DNA of 34,985 nucleotides from Nitrospira lenta. Lineage in GTDB: Bacteria > Nitrospirota > Nitrospiria > Nitrospirales > Nitrospiraceae. The notes below the pieces were generated by a model. It was not told the origin of the DNA. It did no database searches and worked only from the letters and a program-made list of their open reading frames with translations. Made by a program: the position numbers and the translations under genes. Each line of letters starts with the position of its first letter. Position 1 is the first letter of the stretch. The stretch is from assembly GCA_945905765.1 (NCBI GenBank), contig CAMDPZ010000024.1, forward strand, positions 1 through 34,985, read 5' to 3'. This document shows positions 20,766-29,762 of this stretch, piece by piece.

Positions 20766-22448
20766 ATGAATGTGTTTTTCGCTGGCGTGAGTGCGATGAC
20801 GTTATGGGCCAGTGCGAGCGTTGCCGCCTTTGCGGGAGCTCCTTCTTCGCTCGAACTCTATCCGTCAACGGCGGTTCCTGGCGCGACCCTCTCGATCGGC
20901 GGGAAGGGGTTGGGCTCATTCCAATCTGTGCAAAACAATCGCGTCACCGTCGGCGGGTTTCCCGCGCTGATTCAGCGGTGGGAATCCGATCTGATCGAAG
21001 TGAAGGTGCCCTTCCAGGCGCAGACTGGTTCCGTCGAAGTGATGGCAGGAAAAAAGAAACTGTCTGCCGGGCAATTGACGATCGTGCAGCCGACAATTAC
21101 CGCGGTGACGCCGGCAGAGATTGAGCCGGGCCATACGGTGCAGATTACCGGCGCGCATTTCGGCAATACGGCTGGTCCGCGCGATCCCAACACGATGTTC
21201 GGGGTCAATGACGTAACGATCGGAGGCGTGGTCGTCAGGCCGCGCCGCTGGAAAGACGACAGCATCGAGGTCGATGTTCCTACGAATGCTGCATCGGGCG
21301 ATGTGGTGGTTCGATTGGCCTCGTCTGATCCCTTGCCGGACGGGTCCTGTTGCGCGCCGGTCCAGTACAAAGTGAGCAATGCGGTTCCGCTGAAACTGAT
21401 TCCGAGCATCCGTGTCGATCCCGTGAGCGGGCCGATCGGGACGAAGGTCGTCTTCTTCGGGCAGGGTTTTGGCGCAACGAAGGGGGCTGGCGACAAGGTG
21501 ACCTTTGGCGGGCATCCCGCCACCATTGCCCAATGGTCCGATAGTGCGATCGTGGTGCATCTTCCGATGGATGCCGAGACCGGAGCCATTGCTCTGACTG
21601 TGCAGGGACGTGAGCGAATGGTCGGGAACTTTACGGTTCATGTGCCGAAAGTGGCAGCTTTGACCCCTCCGGCCGCTCCGATCGGCACCCTGCTCAGAAT
21701 CAGCGGGGAACATTTCGGATTCTATTCGGAAAGTGGTTCAACCCCCTACGCCTTTACTGATTTCAATATCGGAGAGAATCGCGTCGACATCGGCGGGGTT
21801 CGCGCCGTCATCTATCGCTGGCAGGACGATCGCATCGATGTGTGGGTGCCGTTCAGTGCCAAGAGCGGACCGGTCGTGATTTCTCGCGGCGCCACGAAGC
21901 CCAATCCTGACGGTTCGTGCTGCGCGACGAAGGAAATTCTCAAAACTGACGCGGGAGTCTTTACGCTGGTGACGCCGAAGATCGACTCCTACAGCCCGAA
22001 GTCCGGCGGACTCGATGAGTTGATCACGATCAAGGGGTCCGGGTTCGGCTCGTTTCTCAAGACCGCCGAACATGCCTATTTGGGTCTTAACCAGGGGGCC
22101 TATAAGCGACGGGAAGACATCGAGTTGGGCGAGAACGTATCGCGGACAGAGGTCTTGTTCAGCAACGTTGCGGCGCAGGTCATGTCCTGGACCGATACGG
22201 AGATCGTCGTGCGGGTGCCTCACCGGAATCTCTATGGGTTAGGAAAGCGCAACGAGTTCTTCAATGAGCTGGCCACAGGCCCGCTCATTGTGCGGCGCGG
22301 CTCCTGGGACGTGCAGCCTGACGGGACCTGCTGCACGATGAAGAAATGGCTGACCTTGGAAGCTGGCTCCTTCACCATTGAAGCCAAGGGGATGCCGGAT
22401 CCAGGCTACTTCAATAACAACCGCCCGGACGCCGATACTAACCAGTGA
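20766..22448 (+). CDS. Exported protein with five IPT/TIG-like repeats and three CC motifs
   Basis: A 560-residue exported protein with a signal peptide (about 1-24, VAAFAG). The start is ATG 20766 with AGGAG seven bases upstream; an in-frame TTG at 20745 lacks such a site. The mature part is five immunoglobulin-like IPT/TIG repeats, each with a GxxFG-like turn, and each with a W-x-D/S-x-x-I-x-V-x-(V/L)-P element (for example RWESDLIEVKVP, RWKDDSIEVDVP, RWQDDRIDVWVP). Exactly six cysteines occur, as three vicinal pairs in PDG(S/T)CC at 195-196, 385-386 and 522-523. TIG repeats usually serve in adhesion or binding. The vicinal pairs could form strained disulfides or bind metal; neither is proven. 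The gene has its own promoter and overlaps the next gene in GTGA. Confidence 0.8.
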   Translation: MNVFFAGVSAMTLWASASVAAFAGAPSSLELYPSTAVPGATLSIGGKGLGSFQSVQNNRVTVGGFPALIQRWESDLIEVKVPFQAQTGSVEVMAGKKKLSAGQLTIVQPTITAVTPAEIEPGHTVQITGAHFGNTAGPRDPNTMFGVNDVTIGGVVVRPRRWKDDSIEVDVPTNAASGDVVVRLASSDPLPDGSCCAPVQYKVSNAVPLKLIPSIRVDPVSGPIGTKVVFFGQGFGATKGAGDKVTFGGHPATIAQWSDSAIVVHLPMDAETGAIALTVQGRERMVGNFTVHVPKVAALTPPAAPIGTLLRISGEHFGFYSESGSTPYAFTDFNIGENRVDIGGVRAVIYRWQDDRIDVWVPFSAKSGPVVISRGATKPNPDGSCCATKEILKTDAGVFTLVTPKIDSYSPKSGGLDELITIKGSGFGSFLKTAEHAYLGLNQGAYKRREDIELGENVSRTEVLFSNVAAQVMSWTDTEIVVRVPHRNLYGLGKRNEFFNELATGPLIVRRGSWDVQPDGTCCTMKKWLTLEAGSFTIEAKGMPDPGYFNNNRPDADTNQ

Positions 22449-23410
22449 GACAGGGATTGACAGGATGTCTTGCGGTGCTGTTGGCGACGTTGTGCTGTGC
22501 GTCTCCCTCCTGGGCTGCTGACGCGCCTCTGACTGTTACTCCTCAAACGAGCCATACAGAAGCCCTCTTGATGGGGCTGTATTTTCGTACGCCTCAATTG
22601 GGCTGGGCTGTCGGATCAGGCGGCGCCATTGTGAAGACGGTCGATGGAGGGAAGAAGTGGCAGAAGGTCGTCAGCGGCACCACTGTGACCCTCTCGGGTG
22701 TCTTCTTTCTTGATGAGAAGCAGGGCTGGGCCATCGGAGCGAACGGGACGATTCGCCGGAGCCAGGATGGGGGCCAGACCTGGCAGCAGCAATTCGTCAA
22801 TACCCAGGTGCCCTTCTACGGTTTGTCGTTCGTCTCGCCCAGCGAGGGTTGGGTGGTCGGCGGCAACGGCACTATTCTCCATACGAAAGACGGCGGAGCC
22901 CATTGGGCGGATCAAGCGAGTAAGACCAGTGCCGCTCTCTATGCCGTACAGTTTCTTACCGCGCAACATGGGACGGCGGTCGGGGCAGTCGGAACCGTGT
23001 TGATGACGAAGGATGGCGGAGTGACCTGGACCCCGCAAGAGACTCAGGGGGCCGTGACCCTGTTCGATGTCTATTTCTCCGATGCCTCGACCGGTTGGGT
23101 TGTCGGTAACGCCGGCGCCATTTTCCAAACGACCGATGGCGGCAACCACTGGATCGACCGCACCTTACCCTGTAACCGTACGTGCACGAAGCTCACAGAC
23201 CTCTTGCGGGTGCGTTTTACCGATCCTCAGAGTGGATGGATTGTGGGGGAGCGGGGGATGGTCTACCGGACTATCGATAGCGGCTTTACCTGGACTGAGC
23301 AGGGGGCCGTCGCGAAGGTTTCGTTGTTTGGTCTGTCATTTCCCGATGGCACGCAAGGATGGGTCAGCGGAGAAAAAGGTACGATCGTTCGCTTGAGCCC
23401 CGGCCACTGA
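22445..23410 (+). CDS. Exported YCF48/Hcf136-like beta-propeller
   Basis: A 321-residue exported protein with a signal peptide (about 1-24, PSWAAD). The rest is a propeller of about seven blades of the YCF48/BNR kind, seen as repeats of the form GWAVGSGGAIVKTVDGGKKW, GWAIGANGTIRRSQDGGQTW, GWVVGNAGAIFQTTDGGNHW. In photosynthetic organisms YCF48 helps assemble photosystem II; bacteria without photosystems carry it with unknown function. The mature chain has only two cysteines, both in CNRTC (243-247). The GTG start overlaps the preceding stop, so translation is coupled and the two products are likely made in fixed ratio and act together, which is inference. An inverted repeat follows the stop. 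Confidence 0.85.
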   Translation: MRQGLTGCLAVLLATLCCASPSWAADAPLTVTPQTSHTEALLMGLYFRTPQLGWAVGSGGAIVKTVDGGKKWQKVVSGTTVTLSGVFFLDEKQGWAIGANGTIRRSQDGGQTWQQQFVNTQVPFYGLSFVSPSEGWVVGGNGTILHTKDGGAHWADQASKTSAALYAVQFLTAQHGTAVGAVGTVLMTKDGGVTWTPQETQGAVTLFDVYFSDASTGWVVGNAGAIFQTTDGGNHWIDRTLPCNRTCTKLTDLLRVRFTDPQSGWIVGERGMVYRTIDSGFTWTEQGAVAKVSLFGLSFPDGTQGWVSGEKGTIVRLSPGH

Positions 23411-23423
23411 TAAGAGGTTCGAC

Positions 23424-23478
23424 GTTCTGAGTTCGAAGTTTATAAAACCTCGAATTTCGCACTTCGAACAGACAGAAC
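23424..23478. terminator. Inverted repeat between convergent genes
   Basis: GTTCTG-AGTTCGAAGT (23424-23439) pairs with ACTTCGAACAGACAGAAC (23461-23478) with a two-base bulge. It sits in the 76-base gap between the convergent propeller gene and rsmE, a place for a bidirectional terminator, but T-tracts are weak. Confidence 0.45.
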
Positions 23479-23486
23479 TTCCGATC

Positions 23487-24227
23487 CTATTCCATCTCAT
23501 CGAGTCGTGATTGAAGAATGCTGAGGGCTGCGAGTGCGGCGGTCTCGGCTCGCAAGATGCGTGGTCCGAGGGTGAGGGGGAGGAAGCCCTGCTCCTGTGC
23601 CACTCTCTGTTCCTCTTCTGCCCAGCCCCCTTCCGGTCCCACCAAGAGAATAATCGGCTGCCGATGGTCTTGCGGTAAGGGTATGGCGGCGAGCGAAGGG
23701 CCGCTGGATCGTTCCGTGAGGATCGCCTTCAGGGGCGCGGAGGCATAGAGCCGGCAGATCTGCGCCAGGTCGAGCGGGTCTGCGATGGTGGGAATCGTCC
23801 ATCGTTCAGACTGTTGCGCCGCGTCTCGCACAATACGTTCCCAGCGGGACCGTTGATGTTCAAGCCGTTCCGGGTTGAGCTTGATGACGCTGTGTGTGCA
23901 GTGAAGGGGCACGAGGGTCTCGACGCCCAGCTCCGTCGCCTTTTGCATGACCCAATCCATCTTGTCGCCTTTGATCAAGGCCTGTCCCAGCACAATCGGC
24001 GAGGTCTTGCGCGCCGGCTCGGCCTGCTGGTCGAGGATGCGGCTCTCGATGGCCTGCGGGCTGACCTGGGTGACTTCCACGCGATAGCGGGTGCCGCACC
24101 CGTCGTTCAGGGTGAGGACTGTGCCCTGGTGCAAGCGGAGGCTGTCGCGAAGATGATGGAGGAGATCACCGGTGATGCGGATCGTGGGGGGTGTGACGGA
24201 GTCGGGGGAGACAAAGAACGTAGACAT
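23487..24227 (-). CDS. rsmE: 16S rRNA m3U1498 methyltransferase RsmE
   Basis: A 246-residue SPOUT-class methyltransferase that modifies uridine 1498 of 16S rRNA using SAM. The N-terminal RNA-binding part (VSPDSVTPPTIRITGDLLHHL) is followed by the knotted catalytic domain with LVGPEGGW and the C-terminal LGPRILRAETAALAALSIL, both typical of RsmE. Length is standard (about 240). It is the last gene of the chaperone run, 24 bases after dnaJ, a common position for rsmE. Confidence 0.94.
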   Translation of the reverse strand: MSTFFVSPDSVTPPTIRITGDLLHHLRDSLRLHQGTVLTLNDGCGTRYRVEVTQVSPQAIESRILDQQAEPARKTSPIVLGQALIKGDKMDWVMQKATELGVETLVPLHCTHSVIKLNPERLEHQRSRWERIVRDAAQQSERWTIPTIADPLDLAQICRLYASAPLKAILTERSSGPSLAAIPLPQDHRQPIILLVGPEGGWAEEEQRVAQEQGFLPLTLGPRILRAETAALAALSILQSRLDEME

Positions 24228-24251
24228 AGTGGGGTGCCGGGCGATGGCTCG

Positions 24252-25373
24252 CTACTCGAAGTGGGCCTTCATCTTGTCGAAGAAGCCGTCGCCGCCTTCG
24301 TCCATCGTCATGCCGCTTTCTTTGGCGAATTCCATGAGCAATTCTTTCTGACGGGCGTTCAGTTTGGTGGGGATCTGAATTTTGATGACGAATAGCTGAT
24401 CGCCGGTGCTTTGGCTCTTGAGGCTGGGAATGCCCAGGCCCTTGAGTCGGAGGATCTTGTCCTGTTGTGTACCAGCAGGAATCTTGATGACAGTATTGCC
24501 TTTCAGCGTAGGGACTTCGATTTTGCCTCCGAGCACGGCTGTGACGAAATTGACCGGGACGTCGCAGAGGATGTCGTGACCTTGGCGCTGAAAGACCGGG
24601 TGAGGCTTGACGGTAATCGCCACATAGAGATCGCCTGGCGGACCCGCATTGACTCCGTGCTCCCCTTCGTTGGAAAGGCGCAGGCGCATACCTGATTCGA
24701 TGCCGGCCGGGATGTGGACCGCGATGGTCCGTTCCCGATAGGTGCGCTGACGGCCCTGGCAGGCGCCGCAGGGCTCTGTGACGATCCGTCCCGCCCCCTC
24801 GCATTGGCCGCAGGGACGGCTGATGCTGAAGAAGCCCTGCTGGAACCGCATCTGGCCGGCCCCTTTGCAGCTGGGGCAGGTCTTGATCGCGGCGGCGCTC
24901 TTGGCGCCGGATCCTTTACAGTCAGGACAGACTTCCCAGCGCGGGATTTTCAGCTTGGCATCTTTTCCGTAGACGGATTCTTCAAAGGTCAGCTCCAGGT
25001 TGTACTGGAGATCGTTGCCTCGCTCCGCTCGATTACCGCCCCGCTGGCCCCCGAAAAAATCTTCGAAGATATCGTTGAAGGCGTCGCCGAAGCCGCCGCC
25101 ACCGCCGAATCCCTCAGGTCCGGGACCCTGCTGGCCGCCCGCGTGGCCGAACATGTCGTAGCGTTTGCGTTTTTCCTGGTCGCTCAGCGTCTCGTAGGCT
25201 TCGTTGACCTCTTTGAATTTTTCTTCCGATACTTTTTTCTGCGCCTCTCCGGTCTGGAGGTCGGGGTGGTGCTGGCGGGCCATCTTGCGATAGGCCTTCT
25301 TGAGTTCGTCGTCGGAGGCGGTTCGTTCGACGCCTAAGGTTTCGTAGTAATCGCGCTTGGACACGGATGCCAT
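24252..25373 (-). CDS. dnaJ: DnaJ co-chaperone
   Basis: A 373-residue Hsp40 that delivers unfolded proteins to DnaK and stimulates its ATPase. The J domain (about 7-70) has HPD at 36-38, then a Gly/Phe-rich linker with long glycine runs (about 79-115). Four zinc-finger repeats begin at Cys149, 166, 188 and 202; the first three are CxxCxGxG, while the fourth is CGACQGRQR and lacks the last glycine, which is tolerated in many DnaJ. The C-terminal substrate-binding part is complete. It follows dnaK by 74 bases; the gap holds a strong hairpin. Confidence 0.96.
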   Translation of the reverse strand: MASVSKRDYYETLGVERTASDDELKKAYRKMARQHHPDLQTGEAQKKVSEEKFKEVNEAYETLSDQEKRKRYDMFGHAGGQQGPGPEGFGGGGGFGDAFNDIFEDFFGGQRGGNRAERGNDLQYNLELTFEESVYGKDAKLKIPRWEVCPDCKGSGAKSAAAIKTCPSCKGAGQMRFQQGFFSISRPCGQCEGAGRIVTEPCGACQGRQRTYRERTIAVHIPAGIESGMRLRLSNEGEHGVNAGPPGDLYVAITVKPHPVFQRQGHDILCDVPVNFVTAVLGGKIEVPTLKGNTVIKIPAGTQQDKILRLKGLGIPSLKSQSTGDQLFVIKIQIPTKLNARQKELLMEFAKESGMTMDEGGDGFFDKMKAHFE

Positions 25374-25390
25374 CTCTCTGGGTGATAGTG

Positions 25391-25434
25391 CAGCAAGACC
25401 GAGCCCCGCATATTGACGAAGCTCGGTCTTGCTG
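25391..25434 (-). terminator. 14-bp perfect hairpin between dnaK and dnaJ
   Basis: Arms 25391-25404 and 25421-25434 pair perfectly (CAGCAAGACCGAGC with its complement) around a 16-base loop. There is no T-tract on the minus strand, so it probably acts as a partial terminator or mRNA end-stabiliser that lowers dnaJ relative to dnaK. Confidence 0.5.
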
Positions 25435-25447
25435 ACGGTATTCTAGC

Positions 25448-27367
25448 TTACTTTTTCTCTTTGTCTACTTCTTCGAATTCTGCGTCGACGACCTTTTCGT
25501 CCGTCTTGGTCTCGCCCGCTCCGTCTCCGGCACTGGCGCCGGCGCCCGGTGCTGCCGAGGCGGAGGCCGCCTTGTACATTTCCTCCGCCAGCTTGTGGGA
25601 GGCGGTGGTCAAGGCCTGGGTGGCAGACTCGATCGCGTCCGGGTCCGTGCCTTCCATCGCTTTCTTCAGCGCGGCGACGGCTTCCTCGACTTTGGTCTTG
25701 TCTTCCGCGGCGATCTTGTCGCCGTGTTCGCTCAGGTTCTTTTCCGTCTGGTAGATCAGCGTGTCGGCCTGGTTTTTGGCCTCGGCGGTCTTCCGCCGTT
25801 TCTTGTCTTCGTCCGTATGGGCCTGGGCATCTTTCACCAGCTTCTCGACTTCTTCTTTGCTCAAGCCGCCGGAGGCCGTGATCTTGATGGACTGTTCCTT
25901 CTGCGTGGCCAAGTCTTTGGCCGAGACATGGACGATGCCGTTGGCATCGATGTCGAACGTCACTTCGACTTGCGGCATCCCGCGCGGCGCGGGAGGCAGG
26001 CCGACCAGGTCGAACTGGCCGAGGAGCTTGTTGTCGTTCGCCATTTCGCGCTCGCCCTGGAACACGCGAATGGTCACCGCCGTTTGATTGTCGGCCGCCG
26101 TCGAGAAGACCTGGCTCTTCTTCGTCGGAACGGTCGTGTTCCGCTCGATCAATTTCGTGAAGACACCGCCGAGGGTTTCGATACCCAGCGAGAGAGGCGT
26201 CACGTCGAGGAGCAGCACGTCTTTGACTTCGCCCTTGAGCACGCCGCCTTGAATGCCGGCGCCGATCGCCACCACTTCGTCGGGGTTCACACCCCGGTGC
26301 GGTTCTTTGCCGAAAAATTCTTTGACGGCTTGAATGACTTTCGGCATGCGGGTCATGCCGCCGACAAGGACGACTTCATTGATGTCGCGTGCGGAGACTC
26401 CGGCGTCGGAGAGCGCTTTCTTGCAGGGCTCGATCGACCGTTTGATCAGGTCGTCGACCAACTGCTCCAGCTTCGCGCGGGTCAGTTTGATGACCAGGTG
26501 CTTGGGTCCGCTGGCATCGGCCGTGATGAAGGGCAGATTGATCTCGGTGTCCTGCGACGAGGAGAGTTCGATCTTGGCCCGCTCCGCCGCTTCCTTCAGA
26601 CGCTGGAGGGCCATCCGATCCTTGCGGAGATCGATGCCTTGATCCTTCTTGAACTCATCGACCAGCCAGTCCATGACGCGCTCGTCGAAGTCGTCGCCGC
26701 CGAGATAGGTATCGCCGTTGGTCGACTTGACCTCGAACACGCCGTCGCCGATCTCCAGGATGGAGACGTCGAAGGTGCCGCCGCCCAAATCGTAGACGGC
26801 AACCCGCTCGTCTTTCTTCTTGTCCAGACCGTAGGCGAGGGCCGCGGCCGTCGGTTCGTTGATGATCCGGAGGACGGTCAAGCCCGCGACCTGGCCTGCA
26901 TCTTTGGTGGCCTGACGCTGGCTGTCGTCGAAATAGGCCGGGACGGTGATGACCGCTTCGGTGACTTTTTCTCCGAGATAGTCTTCGGCGGTCTGCCGCA
27001 TCTTTTGCAGAATCATGGCGGAGATTTCCGGCGGGCTGTAGCGCTTGCCGCGCAACTCGACATAGGCATCGCCGTTCTCGCCATCGACCACTTTGTAGGG
27101 CAGCCGCTTGGCTGCGTCGGTGACTTGCTGGCTGCGGAACTTGCGGCCCATGAGTCGCTTCACGGAGAAAATGGTGTTCTCCGGATTCGTAATGGCCTGG
27201 CGTTTTGCAATCTGCCCGACGAGGCGCTCGCCCTTTTCGGTAATAGCGACGACGGACGGGGTCGTGCGGGCTCCTTCTGCGTTGGCGATCACAATCGGTT
27301 CACCGCCGCTCATGATAGAAACGCAGGAGTTCGTGGTTCCAAGATCGATGCCGATCACTTTACCCAT
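25448..27367 (-). CDS. dnaK: DnaK (Hsp70) chaperone
   Basis: A 639-residue Hsp70, normal length. The ATPase domain has the signatures [12 protein letters not shown] (5-16), [14 protein letters not shown] and [13 protein letters not shown]; the substrate-binding domain and C-terminal helical lid follow, ending in an Ala/Gly-rich linker and the acidic tail [12 protein letters not shown], typical of the GrpE/DnaJ-interacting bacterial form. It works with GrpE (upstream) and DnaJ (downstream). The ATG has AAGGAG seven bases upstream. The long reading frame on the opposite strand is a shadow of its codon bias. Confidence 0.98.
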   Translation of the reverse strand: MGKVIGIDLGTTNSCVSIMSGGEPIVIANAEGARTTPSVVAITEKGERLVGQIAKRQAITNPENTIFSVKRLMGRKFRSQQVTDAAKRLPYKVVDGENGDAYVELRGKRYSPPEISAMILQKMRQTAEDYLGEKVTEAVITVPAYFDDSQRQATKDAGQVAGLTVLRIINEPTAAALAYGLDKKKDERVAVYDLGGGTFDVSILEIGDGVFEVKSTNGDTYLGGDDFDERVMDWLVDEFKKDQGIDLRKDRMALQRLKEAAERAKIELSSSQDTEINLPFITADASGPKHLVIKLTRAKLEQLVDDLIKRSIEPCKKALSDAGVSARDINEVVLVGGMTRMPKVIQAVKEFFGKEPHRGVNPDEVVAIGAGIQGGVLKGEVKDVLLLDVTPLSLGIETLGGVFTKLIERNTTVPTKKSQVFSTAADNQTAVTIRVFQGEREMANDNKLLGQFDLVGLPPAPRGMPQVEVTFDIDANGIVHVSAKDLATQKEQSIKITASGGLSKEEVEKLVKDAQAHTDEDKKRRKTAEAKNQADTLIYQTEKNLSEHGDKIAAEDKTKVEEAVAALKKAMEGTDPDAIESATQALTTASHKLAEEMYKAASASAAPGAGASAGDGAGETKTDEKVVDAEFEEVDKEKK

Positions 27368-27439
27368 GTGCCTACTCCTTCCTAGCTATATCTGTCTGTG
27401 ATGATATGTGTGCGAGAAACTGGTGTTGTCTACTCTCGA

Positions 27440-27994
27440 TCAGCTATCGGCCCGGCCCGTCGATACGCTTACCATGGCAGCCCGCAAGATACGGTCGTGC
27501 AGGAGATACCCCCGTTGAAACTCGTCCACCACATGTTGCTCCGGCACCTTCTCGGACGGAACGGAGGTGACGGACTGATGCGTCGCGGGATCGAAGGGTT
27601 TGCCGACCGTTTCGATGGGCGTGACATAAAATCTCGTCAAGGCTCCCGTCAACTGTTTGAGGGTGAGCTCCACGCCTTGCATGAGCACGTCGTTGCTCCC
27701 GCCTTCTCGTGAGGCCTTGATGGCCCGTTCGAGATTGTCGACGACCGGCAGGAGTTCCTTCAGCAATTGTTCATTGCCGAACCGGATTTGGTCCCGCTGG
27801 TCCTTCTGGGTCAAGCGCTTATAGTTGTCAAACTCGGCGGCAAGTCGAAGGTATTTATCGTTCAAACCCTTCGCCTCTTCAGCCTTGGCCGCGAGAGCCT
27901 GTTGCAGCTCTGCAACCGGGCCTGTTTCCTCCGTGGCTTGCGAGGAATTGTCCAAGTTGTCGATTGTATTCGTGTTCTGCTGATCTTCAGCCAT
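27440..27994 (-). CDS. grpE: GrpE nucleotide-exchange factor
   Basis: A 184-residue GrpE that drives ADP release from DnaK. The start is the ATG at 27994, with GAGGAG seven bases upstream; an earlier start would only add MAISTRTEEYF. A long acidic, helical N-terminal part (coiled-coil dimer stalk, AELQQALAAKAEEAKGLNDK) is followed by the GrpE signature near LAAEFDNYKRLTQKDQ and the beta-domain with VGKPFDPATHQSV. dnaK follows after 72 bases. No hrcA gene precedes it; its neighbour is coaX, 91 bases upstream. Confidence 0.95.
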   Translation of the reverse strand: MAEDQQNTNTIDNLDNSSQATEETGPVAELQQALAAKAEEAKGLNDKYLRLAAEFDNYKRLTQKDQRDQIRFGNEQLLKELLPVVDNLERAIKASREGGSNDVLMQGVELTLKQLTGALTRFYVTPIETVGKPFDPATHQSVTSVPSEKVPEQHVVDEFQRGYLLHDRILRAAMVSVSTGRADS

Positions 27995-28084
27995 GAAATA
28001 CTCCTCTGTCCGTGTGGAGATAGCCACAGGCCCTATGAAGTCAACGGGGCCTGGAAAATTAATTACTTGTGCGGGCGGTGGCTT

Positions 28085-28876
28085 TTAAACTTGCGTGGCG
28101 GAGGGGAGGGTGCCCTGAGCGCGGCGGTAGAGGAGCTCCAGCCCTTCTAAAGTCAGGAGGGGCTCGATTTTTTGGATTGACGTGGTTTCGGAAGCCAGGA
28201 TGGAGCTGAGCCCTCCTGTGCCGATGACATAGGCGGTGCGTCCCAGTTCCTGTTCCATGCGCCGGACGACGGTATCGACCAGCCCCGCATAACCGAATAA
28301 GAGCCCTGATTGGATGCTGCTGGCTGTGTCTGTGCCGATGACGGTCTTCGGGCGGATTAATTCCACCTTGGCCAGTTTGGCCGCTCTGGTGAAGAGGGCC
28401 TCCGCCGAGATGCCCAGGCCGGGAGCGATGACGCCTCCGAGGTATTGGCCCTCTGCTGTGATGGCGCAAAAGGTGGTGGCGGTGCCGAAGTCGACGACGA
28501 TGAGGTCGCGGCGATATTTATGGTAAGCGGCCGCAGCGTTGACCAGCCGGTCGCTGCCGATTTCTTTGGGATTGTCGTACCGGATGGTGAGTCCGGTATC
28601 CGTGTCCGAGGTCACGACTAGGGGGCGCAGATGGAAATATTGTTCGAGCATCTGCTCGACGGTTCCGGTCAGGGCCGGGACGACGCTGGAGATGATGGCG
28701 CCGGTCAGCCGTTGCGCGGAGATTCCTGCCGCCGTGAGGAGGTTGGCGAAGAGAATGCCATATTCGTCGGACGTTTTCTTTACGTCCGTGGCGATGCGCC
28801 AATGGGCCGCCAGGGTGCGGCCATCATAGACGCCCCAGACAATGTTGGTGTTGCCGATATCGACGACGAGAAGCAT
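28085..28876 (-). CDS. coaX: Type III pantothenate kinase
   Basis: A 263-residue CoaX of the ASKHA fold, catalysing the first step of coenzyme A synthesis (pantothenate to 4'-phosphopantothenate). Motifs are DIGNTNIVWG (6-15), GSDRLVNAAAAYH, VVDFGTATTF, and GGVIAPGL. These identify type III, which unlike type I is not feedback-inhibited by CoA in known members. Length is standard (about 255). It follows birA with a gap of 43 bases, and grpE comes next on the same strand. Confidence 0.95.
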   Translation of the reverse strand: MLLVVDIGNTNIVWGVYDGRTLAAHWRIATDVKKTSDEYGILFANLLTAAGISAQRLTGAIISSVVPALTGTVEQMLEQYFHLRPLVVTSDTDTGLTIRYDNPKEIGSDRLVNAAAAYHKYRRDLIVVDFGTATTFCAITAEGQYLGGVIAPGLGISAEALFTRAAKLAKVELIRPKTVIGTDTASSIQSGLLFGYAGLVDTVVRRMEQELGRTAYVIGTGGLSSILASETTSIQKIEPLLTLEGLELLYRRAQGTLPSATQV

Positions 28877-28919
28877 GGCCTATTGTACGTCTGGGGTAAG
28901 TGATTTGGCCAGTAGCCTG

Positions 28920-29759
28920 TTAGGTTCGCACATGGATGATGTCAGCCACGCGTAAGTGAACGATCTCCGGCTCTTTGGAACCTGTTTGCGTCTTGTCCGG
29001 TTTGACGATCAGGGCGCCATCCTGGCCTATGCCTTCTGCTCGCCCCAGGCACTGGTCGCCATTGGCCAGCGTGGCTTTTATGTTCTGTCCGATGGTGGAG
29101 CAGCGCTGGTGATAGGCCAACGACAGCCGGCTGGTTCCGTGGGCTGCCAATTCATCGATGCATTGTTCGAGCTCAAGGAACAGTTGGGCGAGTAGCCGGT
29201 TGCGGTCCACCGTTCGTTGTTGCTCATGCCAGATCGAGGTGGCAGATTCGCGGAGCTCCTCCGGCCAGTCTTCTTGTGCGACGTTGACGTTGAGGCCGAT
29301 CCCGATAATCTGGAACGGGATTGAGCCGGCAGAAGAACCGCTTTCACAGAGAATCCCTCCGACCTTTCGCTCCGAGATCAGGAGATCGTTGGGCCATTTC
29401 ACGGAGACATGGAGCGACGAAACCGCCTCGATCGCTTCTGCTGCAGCCAGCGCCGAGACGAGTGGCAGCCAGGAGAGCCATTCCGTGAGACCTTCAGCCG
29501 GACGTTTCATTCTGAGGATGACGGAGCAGTAGAGGTTGGCGCAAGCCGGTGAAAACCAGGTTCTAGCCAAGCGCCCTCGGCCGGCGGTCTGGCTGTCTGC
29601 GACGACGACTGTGCCATGCTCCACGTCTGCCTGTGCGAGGCGAGAGGCTTCCCGGTTCGTTGAGGGGAGGCTGTCGAACAGTTCGATGCGGCGCCCGAGC
29701 CACTTGCTGGATAGCGTGCTTTGGATCGTGTCTCTGGTCAGTGGCGGCGAAGGTTGCAC
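28920..29759 (-). CDS. birA: Biotin-protein ligase (group I, no DNA-binding domain)
   Basis: A 279-residue enzyme that activates biotin to biotinyl-AMP and attaches it to carboxylase carrier proteins. The biotin-AMP loop is GRGRLARTWF, followed by the VKWPNDLL lysine and KVGGILCE. There is no N-terminal helix-turn-helix, so it should not repress biotin synthesis, unlike the E. coli form. The start is GTG 29759, three bases after the nadC stop, a tight junction. Confidence 0.93.
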   Translation of the reverse strand: MQPSPPLTRDTIQSTLSSKWLGRRIELFDSLPSTNREASRLAQADVEHGTVVVADSQTAGRGRLARTWFSPACANLYCSVILRMKRPAEGLTEWLSWLPLVSALAAAEAIEAVSSLHVSVKWPNDLLISERKVGGILCESGSSAGSIPFQIIGIGLNVNVAQEDWPEELRESATSIWHEQQRTVDRNRLLAQLFLELEQCIDELAAHGTSRLSLAYHQRCSTIGQNIKATLANGDQCLGRAEGIGQDGALIVKPDKTQTGSKEPEIVHLRVADIIHVRT

Positions 29760-29762
29760 CGG

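Noticed and set aside
25595-27385. 596-residue reading frame on the plus strand opposite dnaK
   Set aside because: It is the mirror of dnaK codon bias in GC-rich DNA; its product is low in recognisable motifs and dnaK is certain.
28028-28084. CIRCE operator upstream of grpE
   Set aside because: No copy of the TTAGCACTC inverted repeat was found.
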